Positions 8,981 through 16,558 of a stretch of DNA of 64,000 nucleotides are shown here, one piece after another. The position numbers and the translations under genes are program-made. Source of the stretch: JBAXXL01 sp037127915. GTDB lineage: Bacteria; Bacteroidota; Ignavibacteria; Kapaibacteriales; UBA2268. The notes beneath the pieces were generated by a model that worked only from the letters and a program-made list of their open reading frames with translations, was not told where the DNA came from and made no database searches. How positions within the stretch are numbered: position 1 is the stretch's first letter; every line of letters begins with the position of its first letter. The DNA lies in assembly GCA_037127915.1 (NCBI GenBank), contig JBAXXL010000002.1, positions 98,253 to 162,252 on the forward strand. Direction: 5' to 3'.

Positions 8981-11029
8981 ATGAGAAAATTTGTTGCTAT
9001 TATAGCACTAATCGTTATCGGCGCAATCTACACATCCGCAATGGATGCGATTCGTATAGCTGGTATATCATCTACAACAAGTGTAAGAAACGTCACATTA
9101 GACCTAACCATAAGGTTTTTTGATGCTGATGATATCGAAATTTGGAACTGCAAAGTGGAGGACGTATATTTTGATAATCAGACAGCGTTTTCTATAGTTA
9201 TTACACCCGTGGTAATAACTTATAATCCGCTTTATACTATCAAGGTTGAAAATACTTTAAATGGTATAATCCTTTTCGAAGGCAGGTTGGATAAAATTGT
9301 AAGCGATCAGAGTCAATACGGAAAAAATATTGGTCCGATAGAAATTGACCAGACTGGAAACTATACTCTCAATTCTATAATCGTAAACTCCGGTGATATT
9401 TTGCTTCAAGAAGCTGAAGCAAACGGAACCAATAAAATTACGCTTAAGGCACCTGAATCTTTGGCCTCAGATTTGGATTTCATTTTGCCGTCGGCTGCCG
9501 GCTCCTCCGGTCAGGTTCTCTCCACAGACGGAGCGGGTAATTTAAGCTGGGCAACCGCCGGAAGCGGCTTATATTGGAGCTTAACCGGAAACGCGGGCAC
9601 AGACTCAACCGTAAACTTTATTGGTACAACTGATAATAATGCGTTAGTAATTAAAATTAATAACCAGCGAGCAGGTAAAATCAGTGCCTCCAGTAATACA
9701 TCATTAGGTTATCATACATTAAATAACCCTACTATAACGGGTGTTTCTAATACAGCAATAGGTTATAATGCGTTAGACTCCAATACTACGGGTAATTATA
9801 ACACCGCCAATGGTTGGAAGGCATTATACTTCAACACTTCAGGAGATAATAACACCGCCAATGGTTCTGCGGCATTATACTATAACGCAAGCGGCATGAA
9901 CAACACCGCCAATGGTTCTGGGGCATTATACCACAACACAACTGGCAGTGCTAACACCGCCAATGGTGCTGTTGCATTATTAGAGAACACAACTGGTTAC
10001 GGAAACACCGCCAATGGTTCTTTTGCATTATACACCAACACAACGGGGTATTATAACACCGCCAATGGTTCGTTTGCATTATACTCCAACACAATGGGTA
10101 GTTATAACACCGCAAATGGAAGTTGGTCATTGTACTATTCAACGGGAAACAATAACACAGCTAGCGGTTATCGCGCTTTATACTCCAGCAAAGCCAACAG
10201 CCGCTCTACAGCTATTGGTGATTCTGCTATGTATTTTGCAGATAACAGAACAACAGGCCGTAATACTTACAATACCGCAGTCGGGCACCAGGCTCTCCGC
10301 GGAAGTACCACAGCCGCAAATAATACCGGGCAATATAATACTGCTATCGGTGATCAGGCATTGTTCTATGTTACATCTGGCAGTGAGAATTCAGCTCTTG
10401 GTTATATGGCGGGACGCTATATTGCTGATGGCGGAACAGCAAACGAAACAAGTTACAATTCTGTTTATATTGGCAGTAGCACTAAAGCAGGTGCAAACGG
10501 TAATACAAACGAAATAGTGATTGGCCATAATGCCAAAGGTGCCGGTAGCAATACAGTTCAGCTTGGGAATACCAGTATAACAAGTTGTTATATCAGAGGT
10601 ATCCATAATCAAACCAGTTCCGGCGGCATCGCGGTTTATGTGAATTCTTCCGGTAAATTAGGAACAACTACTTCATCTCGAAGATTCAAAGAAAATATAA
10701 ATGATATGGCGGATGCCAGCGATGTGCTTATGAAGCTAAGACCGGTGACATTTGTGTATAAAGATGAATATGCCGATGGTGATAAATCAACACAATATGG
10801 ACTCATTGCGGAGGAAGTAGCGCAAATCGCCCCAAACCTCGTAGCCTTCGACAAAGACGGGAATCCTTATACCGTTTATTATAATAGAGTTAACGCAATG
10901 CTCTTGAATGAAGTACAGAAACAAAAGAATGAAATTCTCGCCCAAAAAGATATGAATGAAAAGCTATTAAAATTAATCGAAGATATGCAAAAAAGGATTG
11001 ACAATTTAGAGGGCGTTGTAGAGAAGTAA
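8981..11029 (+). CDS. Surface fibre with head repeats and S74 intramolecular chaperone domain
   Basis: 682 residues with an N-terminal signal peptide (MRKFVAIIALIVIGAIYTSA). A central region of seven 17-residue repeats (pattern NTANGxxALYxNTTGxx) resembles the left-handed beta-roll heads of trimeric adhesins. From ~565 the sequence SSRRFKENI opens a peptidase S74 (endosialidase chaperone) domain, ending in a coiled coil. In this family the C-terminal domain drives trimer folding and then cleaves itself off; the Ser/Lys pair near SSRRFK is in the expected place. The short middle segment GLYWSLTGNAG is typical of Bacteroidota tail-fiber-domain proteins. It is not obviously phage-borne, as no other phage gene is nearby. 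It is probably a trimeric surface or secreted fibre. Confidence 0.82.
   Translation: MRKFVAIIALIVIGAIYTSAMDAIRIAGISSTTSVRNVTLDLTIRFFDADDIEIWNCKVEDVYFDNQTAFSIVITPVVITYNPLYTIKVENTLNGIILFEGRLDKIVSDQSQYGKNIGPIEIDQTGNYTLNSIIVNSGDILLQEAEANGTNKITLKAPESLASDLDFILPSAAGSSGQVLSTDGAGNLSWATAGSGLYWSLTGNAGTDSTVNFIGTTDNNALVIKINNQRAGKISASSNTSLGYHTLNNPTITGVSNTAIGYNALDSNTTGNYNTANGWKALYFNTSGDNNTANGSAALYYNASGMNNTANGSGALYHNTTGSANTANGAVALLENTTGYGNTANGSFALYTNTTGYYNTANGSFALYSNTMGSYNTANGSWSLYYSTGNNNTASGYRALYSSKANSRSTAIGDSAMYFADNRTTGRNTYNTAVGHQALRGSTTAANNTGQYNTAIGDQALFYVTSGSENSALGYMAGRYIADGGTANETSYNSVYIGSSTKAGANGNTNEIVIGHNAKGAGSNTVQLGNTSITSCYIRGIHNQTSSGGIAVYVNSSGKLGTTTSSRRFKENINDMADASDVLMKLRPVTFVYKDEYADGDKSTQYGLIAEEVAQIAPNLVAFDKDGNPYTVYYNRVNAMLLNEVQKQKNEILAQKDMNEKLLKLIEDMQKRIDNLEGVVEK
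9800..10153 (+). repeat. 51-bp coding tandem repeat, seven units
   Basis: Units beginning AACACCGCC start at 9800, 9851, 9902, 9953, 10004, 10055 and 10106, a strict 51-bp (17-codon) period. The next unit, at 10154, follows after 48 bp and has diverged. The repeat encodes the adhesin-like head, and near identity between units makes copy-number change by slippage likely. Confidence 0.9.
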
Positions 11030-11045
11030 AGAATTGATAAATAAT

Positions 11046-11080
11046 AAGATGTGCCACACTTTGAAAGTGTGGCACATCTT
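11046..11080. terminator. Bidirectional terminator between convergent genes
   Basis: A 17-bp perfect inverted repeat, arm AAGATGTGCCACACTTT, is centred on one G. It lies 16 bp after the S74 gene and 3 bp before the stop of the opposing gene. It belongs to the ACTTTGAAAGT-centred terminator group also seen at 45805. Confidence 0.85.
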
Positions 11081-11083
11081 TTC

Positions 11084-12235
11084 TTATTCTTTGAACTTCT
11101 TCAGCAGAAATTTTTCATCCACCGACAAATAGAAACCTAATGAAAAGTCGTGAATTGAGTTTTCATAATCCCAATAGTATTGGCCTATTAAATTCATACG
11201 GAATTGATTACCAATCATAGCATTATATTTGACCTTGGCGGTAATTAATCGTCTAATCTCCTGCGAATATGCAGTATCTATTTGTGAAACACATTGGAAA
11301 AGCGCTTCACCACGTGGTGCGATAAACTTATTGGCATACCAAAAACCGGTAGTCACTTCTAAATCTTTATACTGATATTTCAATTTGCCGTACAAAGCCC
11401 AACCTTCCTTATAGATTTGCGAATTTGGCTGAGGATAATCCGGCATACTAAGCCCTTTATAATAGAATCCCAATAAATCACAAGTCAATGAGTTTCTATA
11501 GAGCCAAAACTGTTTCGTCACCAATCCGCTCATTGCATTAAGCATTGTTTGAATAGGTAGGGGAGATTGGTCTATTTGTCCGCCTTTGTGCGTTATTAAA
11601 GTCTGAAGCGGTATTTCAATATCCGTATTGCCGCCATTTAAAAAATTGAATACAGAACTGGTTCCAAAAGTAAATTCTTCCTGATAGGGATCGCCTTTTA
11701 AAATAAACCTTTCCCAATTAACCCATATATCACTTTTAATATGACTAGTATTTATTATAAACTGCAAACCGTTTTCGAGATTATTATAAATATTACGGTC
11801 GGTGGAAAACAATGGTTCCTCCAATTGATGGCTCTTTGTTCCATAAAGCCGCCCCAAAATAACATCACAATTATCGTTAATCTTATGTTGAATGGTAAAA
11901 ACGGGAACAACAGTTGTGAATTCATTTCTACCGAAAAACTTTTGCAGAAAAACACCGCCGGATATTTTTGTTCGTGGTGTAATGAAATAACTTATCTTGG
12001 GTTCAGTGAAAAAACCAAAAGCAGTTGTACCTTGTGAGAATTTGTTGAAATACTCATCATTTTTTAAAAATGATGTCGCTGAGAACTCGAAATTCAAATC
12101 TTTGTCATTGTTTAAGTCTAAAAAACGGTTAGGCTCCAGGTATCCACCGTCATATTCATAAGTTGGTTCCGAGTATAGCGCAATATTCAAACTGAATGCG
12201 ATGATAATAATTAAAAATATGCTTTTCGATTTCAT
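11084..12235 (-). CDS. Exported protein, probable outer-membrane beta-barrel
   Basis: 383 residues with a signal peptide (MKSKSIFLIIIIAFSLNIAL, cleavage near ALYS-EP). The body has many short alternating hydrophobic/aromatic strands (ITAKVKYNAMIGNQFRMNLI, FSLGFYLSVDEKF) of the kind seen in outer-membrane barrels, and no cysteine-rich or catalytic motif. It does not carry a T9SS CTD. The family is not recognised; barrel topology is an inference from strand pattern and signal peptide. It is monocistronic. Confidence 0.65.
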   Translation of the reverse strand: MKSKSIFLIIIIAFSLNIALYSEPTYEYDGGYLEPNRFLDLNNDKDLNFEFSATSFLKNDEYFNKFSQGTTAFGFFTEPKISYFITPRTKISGGVFLQKFFGRNEFTTVVPVFTIQHKINDNCDVILGRLYGTKSHQLEEPLFSTDRNIYNNLENGLQFIINTSHIKSDIWVNWERFILKGDPYQEEFTFGTSSVFNFLNGGNTDIEIPLQTLITHKGGQIDQSPLPIQTMLNAMSGLVTKQFWLYRNSLTCDLLGFYYKGLSMPDYPQPNSQIYKEGWALYGKLKYQYKDLEVTTGFWYANKFIAPRGEALFQCVSQIDTAYSQEIRRLITAKVKYNAMIGNQFRMNLIGQYYWDYENSIHDFSLGFYLSVDEKFLLKKFKE

Positions 12236-12561
12236 TTTTTACACTTTTATTATTGTAATAATAGCAAATATATGATAATTTAATTGAAAATTGAAAATTG
12301 AAAGTTGAAAATGAGAAGAAGAATTCACCGCAAAGACGCGAAGACGCAAAGAATATTTAGATTGTCATTCCTTGGAAAGTAGGAAGTGCCTTGATAAATA
12401 AAAAGTTAGTCATTCTGAACGTAGTGAAGAATCCATCTTCGAACAGGGTATTGGGTATAGGGTTCAGGGTATGAAGAAGATGAAAGTGAAAGAAAAAGCC
12501 GTACCCAAGCCGGAGCTTGGGTACGAGTAAATAAAGAACTGTCGAAGATAGTCTAAGGCAG
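12236..12561. other. Gene-free repeat-rich gap
   Basis: It holds, in order: a GAAAATTGAAAATTGA-type direct repeat (~12282-12312); a CGCAAAGACGCGAAGACGC repeat (12326-12351), whose inverted copy is at 45890-45916; a variable-core repeat starting GTCATTC (12409-12438); and a palindrome with arms GTACCCAAGC / GCTTGGGTAC (12501-12523). No ORF is supported. Confidence 0.7.
12409..12438 (+). repeat. Variable-core palindromic repeat (GTCATTC...GAATCCATCT)
   Basis: Constant flanks GTCATTC and GAATCCATCT enclose the core TGAACGTAGTGAA. Copies with the same or different palindromic cores lie at 22955, 23064, 54094, 54204 and, inverted, 55248. Confidence 0.75.
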
Positions 12562-13431
12562 TTATTGAATAGGAATGTAAATATCGGTGATCAAATCTTC
12601 CGGTTTGGTTTGGTCGGGAGAGTTGACATAGATTTCCCAGTTTGGTACGAAGCGCAATTCATATCCGCTCGTTGGAAGCCATTCGGAGAATATGATTGAA
12701 TATACTTCCGATAATAAGTCGTAAGGTCCAACATGTCGGAATTTTGCGAATTTACCGCCTTCTAATGTCTGTACACCGATTTCGCCATCGGGTGTGGCAG
12801 TGTTATTACCAATTGCCAGACAAACGTCGTAGCGTTGTTTCCCTGCGGGTGTAACGTCAGGGTCGTCGAAGCATACGCCAATGAATTCGGTGTCGCGACC
12901 GAAAAGATTGTTTTTGCCTGCGAATCCACAGACTTTGTCCCATCCGCCTGAGTAATTCAAATCCGCATAAGTGCCTATTAAACTTGTGTAGATTACTTTT
13001 TTGGGTTCTACATTGAGGATTTCAGCTTCTGGTTTGAAGTTTGATTTTCTGTCTTCTGAAATGAACATTTGCATTGTTAACTCCGGTTTAATTTTTCGAA
13101 ATTCGTTTGGTGAAATACCATAAGCATTTTTAAACGCTTTGTTATAAGAGCTTGGAGTGTCGTAACCGATTCCGTAAGCGATTTCCGCTATGGGGGTTTG
13201 GGTATATCTGAGCATCTGCACCGATAGCTCCATACGCTGACGGATGATATAGCTTTTCAAACTTTCCCCCAAGAATGCTTTCATTATTCTATGGAAATGA
13301 AAAGGGGAGAAGTGCGAGATTTCAGCTAATTTGTCAATCGTCATTTCGCTGTCCAGATGGTTGTTGATATAACTTATTACGCGGTTAATCCGCTCCAAAT
13401 AACTGTTTTGTGTGATTTCTTTTGCCGGCAT
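12562..13431 (-). CDS. AraC-family regulator with GyrI-like effector domain
   Basis: 289 residues. Residues ~10-108 hold two helix-turn-helix units of the AraC/XylS type (FSPFHFHRIMKAFLGES ... IAEIAYGIGYDTPSSYNKAF). Residues ~120-289 match the GyrI-like/BacR ligand-binding fold (FRHVGPYDLLSEVYSIIFSE, FVPNWEIYVNSP). Such Rob/BmrR-like proteins bind hydrophobic ligands and activate efflux or stress genes. The regulated target is not evident: both neighbours are repeat-rich gaps. The start ATG gives the standard AraC N-terminus. Confidence 0.88.
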   Translation of the reverse strand: MPAKEITQNSYLERINRVISYINNHLDSEMTIDKLAEISHFSPFHFHRIMKAFLGESLKSYIIRQRMELSVQMLRYTQTPIAEIAYGIGYDTPSSYNKAFKNAYGISPNEFRKIKPELTMQMFISEDRKSNFKPEAEILNVEPKKVIYTSLIGTYADLNYSGGWDKVCGFAGKNNLFGRDTEFIGVCFDDPDVTPAGKQRYDVCLAIGNNTATPDGEIGVQTLEGGKFAKFRHVGPYDLLSEVYSIIFSEWLPTSGYELRFVPNWEIYVNSPDQTKPEDLITDIYIPIQ

Positions 13432-13841
13432 TGGATTTCTTATTTAATTGCACAAAAACTTACAATTCAAAATTAATTCATTTCCTTCATATAGACTTTT
13501 CCATACTTGCTATGTTTTAAAAAATTTTAAAAATTGATTTATTTTAACATAAGGGTCTATTTTTTTTTTACTTTATTTTAACAAAATTGTAACTTTTTTG
13601 TATTTCATGTGTTTTAGTATTGTAATAATTTTGTAAATTGATTTTGGTTTTATTCCAAAATTTCATAAAAGCCATAAGGTATGTTATGATAGACACAAAA
13701 TATATCGTCCGAAAGCTCTACTTGGTTAACGAGCAAATCCTTTGCATTCCCGCATAGGCATTGGAATATTATAGATATTCCTGAGTCCAAAACTTCACAT
13801 ATCAGCATTATAATGACATCGTACGATGACCGGCAAAAATT

Positions 13842-13864
13842 GTAGGGGCGTATTGCATACGCCC
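13842..13864 (+). repeat. REP-like palindrome with GTAG head
   Basis: GTAGGGGCGTAT is followed by a TGC loop and ATACGCCC. A GTAG tetranucleotide ahead of a short palindrome is the hallmark of REP sequences mobilised by RAYT transposases. A decayed copy is at 16304-16326. Confidence 0.75.
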
Positions 13865-13872
13865 AAAATAAT

Positions 13873-13897
13873 CCAGTCAAGAGGAACTCTTGACTGG
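13873..13897. repeat. Palindrome CCAGTCAAGAG / CTCTTGACTGG
   Basis: Eleven-base perfect arms with a GAA loop. Degenerate copies occur at ~16335-16360 and ~18935-18961, always next to the propeller paralogues, forming part of a shared flank composite. Confidence 0.75.
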
Positions 13898-13947
13898 AGG
13901 AAAAGAAAAAGTTATTTTTTATTTGTTAATTATTTAGAGAGTTTAAG

Positions 13948-16125
13948 ATGAAAAAAGTTCTATTATTTGTATTAATCTTTGTATTAGCCAACCAGTTTGC
14001 CTATTCCTGGGTGAAGGGCGGCTTGGGAGATGGTTATTATATATACAATCCTGAGAATGACAAAGATTTAATTATTACTGCCGAGATAAATAGCCAAACA
14101 TTAGTTTTCTATTTAGATTTAGTAAATTCGAAAACAACAAAGTTGCCTATTATAGACCAAGGTATAGCCGCAATTTCGGAAAAAAATTCTATGCTCATTA
14201 CCGGAGGGTCCAGCTATAAACTATATAATTATAAAACCGGTGAAAAAATCCTCTCATTCGACAAAACCGGTGAAACTGTAAATACAAATTATTGTATCGA
14301 TAGTTCGGGTAAGTATTTTTATGCATGGAATGGTGGAACACTAACGCTAAAAACTTATGATATTTACGAAAACAAATTGATTGACACTTATGTTTATGAC
14401 ATCAATCCTGTAAATATATTACAATCGATAATGTTACCAGGGAAGAACGCGTTATGTATGATTAACAAAAGCGGTGTAGTGAAGTTTTACTCACTGTCGG
14501 GTGATCATTCTTCTAATTTGGCTGAAATGACATTGCCAACCGGTAAAAAAGTATCTGTCTATGATAATGATAATTACTTTACTTACGTCACCGGAGAAAA
14601 TACAATCTGTATCCAAAAAATTGATTCAAAAGCTGAACCTGAAATAGTAACTTTGGATCGCAATTTTGATAATTTTTCTTTTACTTTAGGCATGAAATAC
14701 TGCTATTATGAATATGATCATGGTGATGCAGTTTATGATATACAGAAAAAGCAAGACCGGCCAATTTATAATTTCCCATATAGGATTGACACATATTTTA
14801 GAGATTCCACTTTGACAAAGTCTCTTATTGGCTATAATGTTGATTATCCAACATCATCAATTTCAATAATTAAAGCAGAAGTCAATATGTTGCTTTTATA
14901 TGACTTAGATAATAAAAAAATAATGAGTTCTGTTCCCCCTGCGTTTGCTGGACATGTTGATAACATGATTATAAATACAGACGCTAGTTTAGTATATGCT
15001 AGTTCAAACGGTGGAATTACACTTTTTGAAAAATTTTTACCACTTGGTGGTTTAGTTAGAAATCAGGATAGCACATTTTTAAAATATTTACATCCAAAGG
15101 GCAAATCGTTTGCATTTACCAACGATTCAAAATATATGGTTAGTGCTGACTCAAATTACATTTATTTCACGAATACTAGTACCGATCAAATTGAGAAAAC
15201 TGTTGCCAATACTAACGTCTCACAGCGTAAAGTACTTTATTCTTCAGACTATACACATATTTATAATATTTATTCAACAGGAATTGATATATATGAATAT
15301 CCTGCAATGAACTTGATTAAATCTGTTAAATATGAAAATAATGATACTTTAAATATTCTTGATGCTAAAAATTTTAATAATGTTACAACCATTTTAACGA
15401 ATGATAAAATTTGCTGGTATGCTAAAGATGCAGATGTGCTGACATACTCGTCAATTCCAAGAATAAGCACGAAATTAAGAGCAAAGGAACTGTCTCCAAA
15501 AGGAGATTACGCATTACTTTATAGCAGGTATGCTTCGCCAGGAAGTCAAGATACTTTTTTGGTTATGAATGTTTATTCAAAAAATGTTGAATATAAGTTC
15601 ACACATCAAGCTTGGGCGGATATGTTTGAAATCCATTTCTTCGGATCACAAAACCGCTTAACCTACAGCTACTTTGCTGATAGCAATCCTATGTTCCAAA
15701 CTTTTTTTCGTGGTATAAACTTAGAAACCGGAGTAGAAAAAGAATTAGTAGGTATGCATAGAGCCAATATGCATCCAAATGGAACCGACTATTTCTCTGC
15801 TGACGATTCTAAGTATTACTATACCGGTTTACCTAGCGAGCTGATAGTCGGTGTGAAGGATAATCAAGCGAAGGAATCATCATTCGAAATTTCACCTAAT
15901 CCGGCTGGTGATTTAATAACAATTAAGCTGGGCGATATCAACCCCACGCTTCAGCGTGGGGTTGATGAATACCTCGTAATCCAAATCTACAATACACTCG
16001 GCGAAAAAGTGATATCAGCTTCGGCACGGCACGCCGTGCCACTACAGATCAACATTGCCAATTTGCCAAAAGGAATGTATTTTGTGAGGGTAGGCGGCGA
16101 AACTGTGAAGTTTGTAAAGATGTAA
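13948..16125 (+). CDS. T9SS-exported beta-propeller-like protein, paralogue 1
   Basis: 725 residues with a signal peptide (MKKVLLFVLIFVLANQFAYS). The body consists of repeated four-strand units with VYDIQKKQDRP-, MIINTDASLVYASS- and SPKGDYALLYS-like segments, resembling WD40/YVTN propellers that track a key-value display. The C-terminus is a T9SS type A CTD starting ISPNPAGDLIT. Inside this CTD a 30-bp family A palindrome encodes INPTLQRGVD, and a REP-like palindrome encodes part of ASARHAVPLQ. It is strongly paralogous over its whole length to the next gene. It is a surface or released protein; ligand unknown. Confidence 0.85.
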   Translation: MKKVLLFVLIFVLANQFAYSWVKGGLGDGYYIYNPENDKDLIITAEINSQTLVFYLDLVNSKTTKLPIIDQGIAAISEKNSMLITGGSSYKLYNYKTGEKILSFDKTGETVNTNYCIDSSGKYFYAWNGGTLTLKTYDIYENKLIDTYVYDINPVNILQSIMLPGKNALCMINKSGVVKFYSLSGDHSSNLAEMTLPTGKKVSVYDNDNYFTYVTGENTICIQKIDSKAEPEIVTLDRNFDNFSFTLGMKYCYYEYDHGDAVYDIQKKQDRPIYNFPYRIDTYFRDSTLTKSLIGYNVDYPTSSISIIKAEVNMLLLYDLDNKKIMSSVPPAFAGHVDNMIINTDASLVYASSNGGITLFEKFLPLGGLVRNQDSTFLKYLHPKGKSFAFTNDSKYMVSADSNYIYFTNTSTDQIEKTVANTNVSQRKVLYSSDYTHIYNIYSTGIDIYEYPAMNLIKSVKYENNDTLNILDAKNFNNVTTILTNDKICWYAKDADVLTYSSIPRISTKLRAKELSPKGDYALLYSRYASPGSQDTFLVMNVYSKNVEYKFTHQAWADMFEIHFFGSQNRLTYSYFADSNPMFQTFFRGINLETGVEKELVGMHRANMHPNGTDYFSADDSKYYYTGLPSELIVGVKDNQAKESSFEISPNPAGDLITIKLGDINPTLQRGVDEYLVIQIYNTLGEKVISASARHAVPLQINIANLPKGMYFVRVGGETVKFVKM
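15937..15966 (+). repeat. Family A palindromic element inside CTD (site 1)
   Basis: Arms ATCAACCCCACGCT and AGCGTGGGGTTGAT (14 bp, perfect) with a TC loop. The element is 30 bp, exactly ten codons, in frame, adding INPTLQRGVD between the first CTD strand and IQIYNTLGE. Confidence 0.88.
16023..16040 (-). repeat. REP-like palindrome inside CTD (site 2)
   Basis: Arms GGCACGGC and GCCGTGCC. Read on the minus strand, it is preceded by GTAGT, giving the GTAG-plus-palindrome layout of REP sequences. It occupies the position where the three other CTDs carry family B. Confidence 0.75.
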
Positions 16126-16558
16126 TACATTGATATTCTTGAATATCCTCCCCTTGGGGAGGATATAGGTGGGGTCGAAAAGTCTGAAGTTAATACAAAA
16201 CTTTAAAATAGATCAAGAACCCCATCCCGACCTTCCCCAAAGCCGAAGGAGAAAGAAAGAGCAAAATGGACTCAGATCAACGGTGATCTGAGTCCATTTT
16301 CCTGTAGGGGAGCATTGCATACGCCCGAAAGGAGCGAGTCAAGAGAAACACTCTACTCGAGCGAAATGATTGCATTCATCGGATGAATAGGAAAATGTGT
16401 AAAGAGATTTGGACACTAATTTGTCTGAACATATAAAATTATAATTTTTTATGACAAATTTAAAAAAAATGCTCCATAATGATGAAATATTACTAAAATA
16501 ATTTCAAAATTAGCTTGTCCTACCGTAATAGGAATTTTTAATGTTTTTTGAGGTTCAG
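16126..16558. other. Gap with repeat composite between propeller paralogues
   Basis: It holds a CCTCCCCTTGGGGAGG repeat (~16148-16163, followed by TAGGTGGGGT), a C/T-rich arm complementary in theme (CCCCATCCCGACCTTCC), a strong terminator (16263), a decayed GTAG palindrome (16304), a decayed CGAGTCAAGAG palindrome and a family B-like half, ATTCATCGGATGAAT (16374-16388). The same order of elements, with different terminator arms, follows the second paralogue. The last ~120 bp is AT-rich leader of the second gene. Confidence 0.7.
16263..16300 (+). terminator. Rho-independent terminator
   Basis: Seventeen-base perfect arms (AAAATGGACTCAGATCA) with an ACGG loop, ending in TTTT. It terminates the first propeller gene. 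Confidence 0.85.

Larger units (their letters stand above)
13432..13947. other. 516-bp gap: AT-rich leader, short decayed ORF and two palindromes
   Basis: The first 200 bp are AT-rich with nothing recognisable. At 13684 a short ATG frame (MIDTKYIVRKLYLVNEQ...) runs 23 codons to a stop, and similar-looking codons continue in broken frames, so it may be a decayed gene fragment. The end of the gap carries the REP-like and CCAGTCAAGAG palindromes listed separately, directly before the first propeller gene. Confidence 0.5.

Noticed and set aside
10014..10517. 167-codon frame inside the S74 fibre gene
   Set aside because: It is a shifted frame over the 51-bp repeats; the main frame has signal peptide, repeats and S74 domain.
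13650..13880. 76-codon minus-strand frame
   Set aside because: It runs through a REP-like palindrome, has no ribosome site and no recognisable protein pattern.
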